NCBI GenBank assembly: GCA_027596945.1
Contig: JADGJH010000100.1
Coordinates: 1 to 30,928 of the forward strand
DNA length: 30,928 nt
Reading direction: 5' to 3'
Origin: Physocladia obscura
Lineage: Eukaryota > Chytridiomycota > Chytridiomycetes > Chytridiales > Chytriomycetaceae
The translations under genes were made by a program, and so were the position numbers. Positions 16,912-26,649 of this stretch are shown here, one piece after another; the first letter of the stretch is position 1; the number at the start of each line of letters is the position of its first letter. The notes under the pieces are model-generated. The model worked only from the letters and a program-made list of their open reading frames with translations, searched no databases and had not been told where the DNA came from.

Positions 16912-19900
16912 ATGGAAATTCAAGACGTCACCGATAAAATAAGTGAGCAACCCAACACGTATGAAATATACGAATCAATTCTGCAAGATGTCAAGCGGAA
17001 CTCGCGGTATGACGCTGACGATGCGAAATCTATGAAAACAATTGCTGACATGCTTGAAGACCCTCGAGCTGATCCAAAGTCTCCAGATTTTAAGCATTCG
17101 TACTTTGCTAAAGCAGTACGTCAATATATGAACACTCAAGGGATGGAATTTTCCAAAATGCCTATTGCTTTTCGGAATCTGGTAAAACGAAAAGCATTTC
17201 AAACACAAATCCCAAATAACTCCGTAATATATTTTTTCCCTCTTTGAATTGTGAATAGAATGTTGTTGGCAACGCTTTGCAAGATTCAAAAATTCCAACA
17301 TTCGGAACAGAAATTATCCGACCATTGCATCCGCTTGCTCAGATTGCAAATTACGTCAGGGGTGTCAGCGAAACAATGTTTCCACGCAAATACATTGAAA
17401 AAGATATAATTAAGCCTATTTCCGGGGTTCTGAAGCCAGGTATTCGACTTAACAATGAAAATATTCCTTTCTCTATCTTAATGTCCAATTATTTTCTTCC
17501 CATCAAGGCGAATGTGTTCTAGTAATTGGAAGACCAGGTTCAGGCTGTTCATCTCTCCTGAGAACTTTTTCAAACCAAATCCGTAGTTTCAAAGTGGTGA
17601 GAAGAATAGAAACAAAAAATTTTAAAAAAAATTTTAAAAAAACTCACTTTTTATATTTGTGCTCAGATTCGTGGCGACATCATGTACGGTGGATTTTCAT
17701 CGAAGGAGATATATGATAAGTTTAGAGGCGAGCTTATTTATGCTGAAGAAGGCGACCCACACTATCCGTCGCTCACTGTTCGTCAAACTCTTGACTTTGC
17801 TCTCAATTGTAAAGTTCCGTCGGCTGAAATACGGGATAAAATTGTCGAATCAACTCTTAAGTTGTACGGACTTGTCAATTGCCAAAATACAGTTGTTGGT
17901 GATTCGATGCTACGTGGTGTCTCCGGCGGTGAAAAGAAGCGTGTGTCTCTTGCGGGTATGTGTTATTTTTACTTTAATATATAATTTTAAATTTCAAAAC
18001 AAAAACAGAGGCAACTGTCGTCGGTGGATCTGCAGCTGCTTTTGATGGATGCACAAAAGGTCTTGATGCGGCCTCGTCTTTGGACTTCATTAAAGGTTTA
18101 AGAGCTTTGGCCGATTTCCATAATCGTACTGTTGTAGCCTCCTGTTACCAAGCTTCTGATGCAATGTTCGAGCTATTTGACAAGGTTATCGTATTGGCCG
18201 ACGGATACTGCACTTATTTCGGTTTGTATTAATTTATTATAATATATTTATAGCACTTGATGAATTTCGATTATTAGGCCCAGCAAAAGGCGCAATTCCT
18301 TACTTTGAGGCACTTGGATTCGAGAAACACCCCCGTGATACTGCTGCCGAGTACTTGGCTACTTCGGCCAGCTGCGGCACAATTTCCGCACAAAATCTCA
18401 ATGAAACTTACCAACGCAGCCGATACGGAAAATCCAATGATACTGAAGCTAACACATTTTTCGAAGACAAGTCTACCGAATCCGACAAATCACATTTCAT
18501 TAAAAGCATTGTTAAACGAAAGAAGTTTCAAGGAAGCAAAGGCCGGCAACTTGATAGTCTGTATTCAATTTCAACTTTTGAGCAAGCCCGCGTACTTGTT
18601 CGTCGTGAAGTTCAAATTATTCATGGAAATTCAGCGGCAATTGTCATGGCGTTAGTTGATCATTTAAAACTATTTTCGCCACCTCTAACTAATCCATTCT
18701 TTAAACACAGATCTTTTTTCAACTTAATTATGGCTATAATTGTTGGATCTGTTTATCTTGATCTCCCTGTTACTTCAGCAGGAGCCTTCACACGTGGCGG
18801 AGCAATATACTTTGCGTTACTTTTTAACTCTGTGAGCGCATTTGCAGAAATTCCAAAATTAGTTGAAGGCCGTTCGATTTTGTACAAACATATGGATATG
18901 GCTTTGTATCGCCCGTCAACGCATTTCATGGCGCAGACTATATTTGATATGATAATTTCTGCAATTCGAATTATGCTCTTCAGTATTATTTTGTATTTTA
19001 TGGTTGGCCTTCAAAATACTGCAGGACATGTAAGTTATCATCAGTTAATGTAATTGCACTAATAAAAAACAACTACGCAGTTCTTCACTTTTTTTATTAC
19101 AACACTTTTGACGCAACAATGCTTTTCATATTTACTTAAAATTATGGCGTATCTGTCGGCTCAAAAACACGAGGCAATTAATAACGCTGCTATCATTCTA
19201 ATTTTTTCAACGATTTACGCCGGTTACATGATTTCACTGAACGATATGAAACCATGGTTTAAATGGGTAAGTAAAAAAAGGAAAAAAACTAAATACAAGC
19301 CATAATATTACAAATTAATTCGATGTTCGTATTGCATCCAGATTATCTACCTCAATCCTCTCGGCTATGGATTTCAGACGTTAATGGTGAATGAATTCGA
19401 AGGCCTTGCACTAAAATGCGTAGGTACATCTTTGGTTCCTGGCGGTCCTACATACACCGAACTTGCGTATCAAACCTGTACGCTTGCAGGATCAGTTCCA
19501 GGATCGGCAACTACCGACGGCCTAGCGTATTTGAACAAAGCAAACGGATTCGACACCAGTATGAAGTGGTGGAATCTTTTTATCATCATGGGACTTGCCG
19601 TCGTTTATTTTTTTATTGACTGTCTTGTTCTTGAAACTGTGCAACACGGAAACGCAGGACTGACTGTGAAATTGTACAATACGAAAAGAGATGAAACGAA
19701 GCCTCTCAACGCAGTATTTGCGGCTAAAAAATCTGGTGTGGATGAGAACGTTATTGAAATCGGAGGATCTGAAGAAGAAATGAGAGCTTTGAATACTTTA
19801 ACGTGGACGAACGTCAATTACACAGTCCCACACCCAAAAGAAAAGGGACAGACATTGCAATTGTTGATGGACGTGAATGGATATGCAAGACCAGGAACTA

Positions 19901-21982
19901 TGACAGCTTTGATGGGAAGTTCTGGGGCTGGTAAAACTACTCTTTTGGATGTAATTGCGCGTCGCAAAACTGCCGGAATCATTGAAGGCGACATTTGGGT
20001 CGGAAATTCTTCGCCAGGACCAGAGTACTTGAAAATGTCTGGATATTGCGAGCAAATGGATGTTCACAACAAGGAGTCAACTGTTCGTGAAGCACTGGAA
20101 TTTGCTGCTTTGCTTCGTCAACCAGCGTCCATCTCCACACACGAAAAAGTTGCGTATGTGAATGAAGTAATTTTTATGCTTGAAATGGATTCTATTGCGG
20201 ATGCTTTGGTAGGCGATTTGGAACATGGCGTTGGTCTTTCAATGGAAGAACGAAAGAGGTTAACAATTGGTGTTGAACTTGTTTCCAAACCAAAAATTGT
20301 TTTCTTGGATGAACCAACAAGGTTGGATTTGCATCAAAGCAAAACAGCGAACGATTATTACCATATTTCATACTAATATTATTAATTTAGTGGACTTGAT
20401 GCGCAAGCAGCAACAAACATTATTAAGCTTCTTCGAAACCTTACTGCACAGGGATATGCACTGGTAGTAACTATCCACCAACCGTCCTCAATGCTTTTCC
20501 GTGAATTTGACCGCCTTCTTCTCCTCGGTCGCGGAGGAAAGACAATCTACTTCGGAGAACTTGGAATAGAATGCAAAACAATGCTTGATTATTTCGAAAG
20601 AACTGGAGCAGAAAAATGTGACCCAACCGCAAACCCAGCCGAGTATATTCTAGACTGTATTGGTGCTGGAACGGCAAAGTCCGCCAGCACAATCGACTGG
20701 TTCCAAGAATGGAAAAAGTCACCTGAGGCAAACCACGAACTCGAAGCAATCAAAACAATCAAACAGCAAGCCGTCGAATGTGCCGCACACCACACTCAAG
20801 AACTCGAGAGATCACGCCATCGTTTGAACCATGATGTGTCGTCTCCGCTGTATTCGACTGGCCTAGTTGTGAATCGGATGCTCCGCGCGTTCTGGCGCGA
20901 TCCTGCTTACAATGTTGGAAGAATCACGTTTCAGATCGTGATTGCGTTGATGGTTGGGCTTACTTTCTTTCAATGCACGAATACTCCATCTGGAGCCCAG
21001 AATAGGATCTTCGCAATTTTCCAGACTTCAACTCTTGGCATTGCCACTATGCAGCTTGTAATTCCCGTTTATATGGACCATCGTGCTGTTGCTTTCCGCG
21101 AAAGAAGTCAAGGTGCGTATTCGGCGTCGGCTTTTAGTTTTGCCATCACACTGGCAGAGATTCCATTTTCGGTGTTTGCATCGACTGCTTTCTTTTTGCT
21201 GTTTTATTGGACAGTCGGTTTAAATGCCGCAAGTGAAAATGTTTTCTACTTCTTTATTATGTAAGTGCCATAAAATGGTTTTTTTCCTTAGGTGGTTTTT
21301 CCTTTTAGTTGACTCATTTAAATTCAGGTTTGCTGCATTCACAATGTTCTGCGTATCTTTTGGACAAATGGTTGCGTCTGCCGTCCCGAATTTGGAAATC
21401 GCTGCTGCACTGATTCCAATTCTTTCGTCTATTCTTGCACTGTGAGTTTTTGCTCGCTTATTTTCTCGCACTCTTTGGCTAACACTATAAAAAAAGTTTC
21501 TGCGGGGTCACAATCTCTTACGACAACATGCCAACATTCTACAAACGCTGGCTCTACTGGATCGACCCTTACCATTATTTAATTGAAGGACTAATGACAA
21601 ATGACTTGGGCGGTCAAGCACTTACTTGTGACGCGACATCATTTGTGACTGTTGCCATACCATCAAACGCAACTTGTGGCGCTTACTTTGAGCCTTATTT
21701 GTCGACTCCAGGAGTTCCGGGAAGCTTGGTCGATACATCGGCGACTGGAAGCTGTGTGTTTTGCCCAGTTACAGTCGGGGATAATTTGTTTGATTCATTG
21801 GGATGGTGGGTTTATTTTTATTCTTAGTTTCAAACTTGATAAATTAACTAACAAAGTCCTGCTCATTTATTTTCAGGTCCTTCGATCACAGATGGAGAAA
21901 TGTTGGTATCGTGTTAGCGTTTTGGCTTTTTAATGTTTTAATGACATCCGTTTTCACGCGCATATATAAAGTCAAACGTTAA
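16912..21982 (+). CDS. Full-length PDR-type (ABCG) multidrug ABC transporter
   Basis: Thirteen exons give 1446 aa, the usual PDR length, in NBD-TMD-NBD-TMD order. Introns: 17224-17258, 17440-17507, 17597-17666, 17956-18008, 18222-18277, 18651-18710, 19030-19080, 19267-19341, 20322-20390, 21261-21327, 21442-21496, 21806-21876. The start is ATG 16912 (MEIQDVTDKI). NBD1 is of the degenerate fungal type: Walker A GRPGSGCSS (about 171-179, Cys for Lys), intact signature VSGGEKKRVSLA (about 278-290), Walker B with DGCTKGLD (Glu replaced), and Tyr for the H-loop His (SCYQAS). NBD2 is the reverse: canonical Walker A GSSGAGKTT (about 845), Walker B FLDEPTSGLD and H-loop TIHQPSS, but a weak signature LSMEERKRL. 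The membrane blocks lie at about 490-690 and 1160-1440. Such pumps export hydrophobic drugs or lipids at the plasma membrane. The 60-nt intron 6 is in phase and stop-free, but has GTTAGT, CTAAC and CACAG signals. Confidence 0.93.
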
Positions 21983-21997
21983 TCGTATCTTTTTGCT

Positions 21998-22003
21998 AAT
22001 AAA
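21998..22003 (+). terminator. Poly(A) signal of the PDR transporter gene
   Basis: AATAAA lies 15 nt past the TAA that ends at 21982, followed by T-rich sequence. Confidence 0.6.
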
Positions 22004-22434
22004 ATCGACTTCAAATTATGATTTTCCATTTAATTTTCCATTTTAGTTTTGAAGTAAAAAATGGCAGACAAAAACTTTGTCGTTGTTGTTATACTGTGTG
22101 AGTTAATGAATGAGTATACAGCTGGCTTTGTTGTTAGGTTGGCTTAATAACTGTTTTCGTTCACCGTGTCCGAAACAGTGCATTTTCTGTTTGTCCGAAC
22201 AAAAAAAAAAAAGAACAAAAAAAAACTCCTCGCTCCATCACTCTTCTAAAGACTACTCTCTTAATTTATTCTTTATATTAATTTGTATCATATTGCATCA
22301 TAGCGTATCGAATCGCACGCAGGATTCGGCAGGGTTATTGAGTTAACTCTCACACGTTTTTGTCACATTTTTCCGAAATCAGATTTTTTTTTTCAAGACC
22401 AAAAAAAGGTGAGAGCACACAGAGAATGTGGATG

Positions 22435-22450
22435 GAGTGAGTGAGTGAGT
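22435..22450. repeat. (GAGT)4 microsatellite
   Basis: Four exact GAGT units, followed by a degenerate G/T-rich stretch (GGGTGGGGTGTGGGT), in the promoter of the HMG-box gene. Useful as a length-variable marker. Confidence 0.8.
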
Positions 22451-22893
22451 GGGTGGGGTGTGGGTAGGAACAGGTTTTTGGCGAAATGAGCAACAACAGC
22501 ACAAACACAAACACACCACCGGCCCCCACGCTGCCGATCAGATCCAATTCATCTTTCCTTTCCCATCCCATCAACCCCATCATCCCATCATCGATGTCAG
22601 CTTCTCCGCCATCCCATCACCTACCACCGCTCACCCAGCACCCCCGCATACAAAACGCAACACATTGCGCTGCAAACGCAAACGCAGCATCAAACATAGC
22701 AACTATAATCACATTCGCCCTCTTCAGTCTTAGCAGGGTTTTCAGACGCCACCCTGATTCCCATCCCCTCTAAAGTCTTCAAATCCACCATCCAATAATG
22801 TCCGAATCAAAACACAAAACGCTCTCTCCCCGTCAACACCAACACCCAAACAGACCAAACTCTAACCAAAATAAATAAAACAAAGAACCACAA

Positions 22894-23332
22894 ATGCCAA
22901 AAGCCGCTGCCACGAAAGAATCGCCAGCAAGAAAAGCAAAGGCAACCCGTGCCGTCCCCAAAGCCCGAGCCAAGAAAGACAAGGATGCCCCCAAGAAGGC
23001 TCTCTCCGCCTACCTCCTCTTTGCTAATGCAAATAGAGCCCGCATCAGAGCCGACAACCCTGATGCCTCTTTTGGCGAGATCGGAAAAATTCTGGGTGCC
23101 GAGTGGAAGGACATCAGCGAGACGGACAAGCAGGTACCGTCACCCTAGTCTACTTTCAATTTTCTTGCTTCTTACATTTTCTCCCTTAATACACTTCGGG
23201 TTTTGTCAGAAATATGTTGCCTTGCAGGAAAAAGAAAAAGAAAGATACGCCAAAGACATGAAAAACTACAAGCCTGCTTCCACCGCCCCAGAGGTCGATG
23301 ATGATGAAGAAGAAGGTGGTGACGATGAATGA
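22894..23332 (+). CDS. NHP6: NHP6-like HMG-box chromatin protein
   Basis: Two exons, 22894-23133 and 23210-23332, flank a 76-nt intron (GTACCG...TGTCAG) in phase 0, giving 120 aa. Layout: Lys/Arg/Ala-rich N-terminal tail (1-32); a single HMG-B box (about 33-101) with PKKALSAYLLFANANRARIR, SFGEIGKILGAEWKDISETD and YVALQEKEKERYAKDMKNY; then a short acidic tail (EVDDDEEEGGDDE). Such proteins bend DNA without sequence preference and help FACT and promoter assembly. It is longer than yeast Nhp6 (about 93 aa) by its tails, and the acidic tail recalls animal HMGB or SSRP1. A short single-box protein with a basic N-tail fits NHP6 best. The stop is TGA, showing that TGA is a normal stop in this genome. 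It is convergent with the next gene; 253 bp separate the stops. Confidence 0.92.
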
Positions 23333-23514
23333 TGGAAATGAAATCAAAGGTCACTGACTTCTCAAGCGAAAATTTATGGGACTTCTTTTTTTTTTACTTT
23401 TCATTTTGTCGTAGTAGTTTGTTTTTGTTTTGTAGTCTTTCTGGGGGCAAGAGTGCATTTGGGAAAACCCGTTTCACTCTTTGTTTTTTCTTTTCTTTTT
23501 TGTTGTTTTTGAAT

Positions 23515-23520
23515 AATAAA
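23515..23520 (+). terminator. Poly(A) signal of the HMG-box gene
   Basis: AATAAA after a T-rich 3' UTR, 183 nt past the stop and 66 nt before the opposing gene's stop, so the two 3' UTRs probably overlap. Confidence 0.5.
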
Positions 23521-23585
23521 ATTTTGTTGAAAACGATATTTATTCTGTTGAAAATTTTTCGAGAAAAAAAGAACTGAAACTGCGA

Positions 23586-26270
23586 TCAAAAAACTTTCGC
23601 TTCCTTTTGGCGTTTTGCAAAATCAATAAACACCTGTTGCAACGTGGTCTGAGAAACGGTGAAGTCAAAGATTCCAAAGTTATTCTTGTTTTTGAGAATT
23701 TCAAAAACACTTCCCAGCAACTCGACGGAATGCTCCACTGTATGCTTGTCCACAGGAACTTCAAACGTAAGCGTGCATCCAATTAATTTGCGCGCTTTTG
23801 TAGCATAGCCCCTCTTGTCCATTTCACTGGCAAACCACTGTTGTGTTGGCAGACTGTTCAACGCATTGTCAATACGTAACGTGACAATATACCCAGATCC
23901 ATGTGTGCTCTTGAGATACTGGGCCGTTCCAAGACACCGAAGACTGCCGTTGACAAGAATTCCAATGCGATCGCTCAAAGCATCAACTTCCTCCATGCTA
24001 TGACTGGTCAGCACAATGGCACAGCGCGTTTTCCATTTCTCGATTGCTGCCCAGATAGTCCGCCGAACTGCCACATCCACGCCAGTCGTTGGCTCGTCGA
24101 GGAACAAGAGCTTCGGCGACCCGATGGCAGCAATGGCCAGCATCAGCCGACGCCGGTTTCCGCCACTCAGAGTTTCACTGAACACGTCGGCAGCTGTCTG
24201 CTCAGATATTCCGACGGTTTCGAGTGCGGATGCTGCGGCCTCGGCGGGATTTACTACCCCGCGGATCGTGGCGTAGAAGTGAAGGTGTTCGCGCGCCGTA
24301 ATTTTCGGCCAAAGCGCGTCGTGTTGTGGGCAGTAGCCGATATTTTCAGTCACGAAACGTGGAACCTTTGTAGCTGTGAGAGTGTCTTGAGGATTGCCAG
24401 AGAACCGGACGCGTCCGGAAGTAAGATTATCGATGCCTGCGAGTATCTTCATTGTTGTTGATTTTCCGGCGCCATTCGGACTTTTTTTTTTGCTTGGTGA
24501 AACCGTAAAACTAATAAATTTAACAAGCTATTTACCCCAAGAATCCGAAACATTCACCCTTTTTGACACTGAACCAAAGATTATCCAGGATTACCAGGTT
24601 TTTAGCTCCATATCTTGTAGAAGTGACTAATGATCCAGTCGCAGTTTTCACAATCTTTCCAACACCCTCAATAACAATTTGATTTCTTTCTTCGTCAAAT
24701 AACTCGTTATTTGCCATACGTGCAAGCAACTCTCGTTCTTGAGAAACCTGTGCATCATTCGGAAAATTAGAGTCATCTTGAGCATCATTGGATTCAAGAT
24801 TGTATAATGCCTCCTCTGCGTATCTGGTTGCGACTCGTTTACGATACATAAATTCCATAAACGAGATATTATGTTTTTGCAGATGGAATAACAGAGCTGC
24901 CACAGATGTATATAGCGCAGATTGTACTAAAAATACGAGCGTGACTGGAAGCATAATATGGGAAAAGGAAAAGTAGTCTTGCACGGTATACGGCGAACCT
25001 GATTGAACTGACATGCCAAGTGCCTGAAAATAAAGAGGATGAGATTTTACATAATAATAATTAAAGAAACGGAAATACCGAAAATATTTGAAACAGTCCG
25101 AAAGACGGAGCTATCAATGAAAATCCAACGGTGGCCGCGGCAGATATCTCATTATTGTAGATAAATTCAACAATAAAGTACGGAACGAAAACAACAACGG
25201 ACAGTAATGAGCCACCAATTGTGCCAACCGAAGTAGAACTCTTGAAACAAAACGATATAGAGTACCCAAGCGGAATAACAACAATTCCAAACACAAGCAT
25301 TGGAATGACAAACAGCCCTATATTCAAGGCTTTGATAAACGTTAACCCAGCTGCAGCCATGATTGAAATACAAATCGCAACTGCCACAAGATAACGAACA
25401 CCATCAACAAAAGCTGTTGCAAGGAAGAAAGATTTGGGGTGAACCCCTGACAAATATATTTGGCTGATGACGCCAAATTCATTATCCTTCACACGTGATT
25501 CTGCAATAGATATGATAGAAAAGGTGAGAGCGTTCGTCAGAAATACTGGTACAATTTGACTTCCAAGATCAATGTATTTGCCTGTGACAATTGTGGCCAA
25601 ATTTGGAATTATTTTTGGCGTAGAAACATTGAAGCCGGTGAGAGCATTTGCCGAACTAATGATATATGATGAGAGTAACGGGAAGATCGAACTGTCCCTG
25701 TTGCTATCCACCAAAACAGCGTAACCAAGATCAATAGATCTATCAGAAAATACAGTTTGAAACTCTTGCAGTGTGCTATTAAAGAAAAAGCCACCTGGAT
25801 AGTATGGCGCGGATGTCGAATTTAAATTCGCTGTGTCAAGTTGGATAAACTGTTTGATGTCCGATAAGTCTTGAATGAAAAGATGGTTTGGGCCAATGTC
25901 AAAAGAAATCTCTGATTCAAGGATTGGATTCAATACAGAATTCAGGCCTGAGCTCGAAGAGTCTGTCATCACAAACCGATCAAAACAGATAAAACGAAAA
26001 AACGAAAACGAAAAAACCTTCTGTAATAATAGCAAGATTTAACTTCTCTGTTGCAGATGAAGGATCGAAAATCATCGGAAGCGAGTATACTTTCAGTGGG
26101 ACAACTATTGATGAGCTGGGCATCTTCGTGACCGGAATTGTTGTTGCAATAACGATCGCAATTGTGACCATCAACACTGGAAACACGATTGCTGAAAATA
26201 TCGACAAGTATTCGCGGCGTGCATTAAGACGCCGAATTTGCACGACAGCTTGGAAATGTATTCTATTCAT
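23586..26270 (-). CDS. ABCA-class half transporter (resembles the C-terminal half of full ABCA proteins)
   Basis: Four exons (26018-26270, 25079-25962, 24536-25023, 23586-24480), each intron 55 nt, give 839 aa. The order is TMD-NBD. A first membrane helix (about 22-44, in a segment with LSIFSAIVFPVLMVTIAIVI) is followed by a large outside loop (about 45-215) with Asn-x-Ser/Thr sites, then a membrane block (about 218-450). The NBD has Walker A GPNGAGKST (about 542-550), the Q-loop in YCPQHDALWP, signature LSGGNRRRL (about 646), Walker B LLFLDEPTTGVD, H-loop LTSHSMEEVD, and the ABCA C-terminal block SQTTLQQVFIDFAKRQ. ABCA proteins move lipids across membranes. The signature (NRRR) and the ending resemble NBD2 of full-size ABCA. 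It is head-to-head with another ABCA half transporter, so a heterodimer is plausible. The first intron has a plain GTTTTT donor and is the least certain join. Confidence 0.88.
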
Positions 26271-26649
26271 TATTTGTGGCTTTGAAGTCGAAAATTTTTG
26301 AAAATTTCGCAGTTGAAGTTGGAATGGATTTTGAACAAAGACCTTTGATTTGTCACAATTTTTATTTTTCTGTTTGATTGATCAAGGTTTGATTCTGATG
26401 ATTAATGATAGGCTTTTGCGATGGAAACTTTTGAAGAATTTAGTAAGCTTTTCAATCAATTTGTGGAAAACTGTAAGTATCTGTTTTTCTTTCATTCGGT
26501 TATGACTGTCTGTTGAAAACGAAGAGAAATTGACTGAAAACTTTAAGAAAATCTCGACCAATTGAAAATCAATCAAAAAATCAATCAAAATTCAATCAAA
26601 AATCAATCAAAAAAAATCCCGGCTCATCAACTGTTTGTTACAAAAAACT
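26271..26649. promoter_or_regulatory. Shared bidirectional promoter of the two ABCA genes with a TCAATCA array
   Basis: Only 379 bp separate the two start codons. Four TCAATCA cores at 26569-26575, 26581-26587, 26592-26598 and 26603-26609 are spaced 11-12 bp apart, about one helical turn. Further copies lie at 26375-26382 (TGATTGAT, inside a TTGATCAA palindrome) and 26452-26458. TGATTGAT is the type of site bound by TALE-class homeodomain proteins in other eukaryotes. Such a phased array between co-regulated genes suggests an operator, but A-rich slippage is an alternative. Confidence 0.5.

Larger units (their letters stand above)
21983..22893. promoter_or_regulatory. Intergenic region and pyrimidine-rich leader upstream of the HMG-box gene
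   Basis: The left half is AT-rich 3' flank of the transporter. From about 22500 to 22890 the plus strand is rich in C and A and poor in G, with repeated CCCATC words at about 22557-22600, ending just before the HMG start. This looks like a promoter plus a G-poor 5' leader. A 95-codon frame at 22486-22773 (starting MSNNSTNTNT) falls inside but is low complexity and ends before the true start, so I treat it as non-coding or at most an upstream ORF. Confidence 0.5.

Noticed and set aside
22486..22773. 95-codon frame MSNNSTNTNT... before the HMG gene
   Set aside because: Low-complexity Pro/Ser/His/Asn sequence in a G-poor leader with a stop before the HMG start; more likely 5' leader than a gene, although an upstream ORF cannot be excluded.
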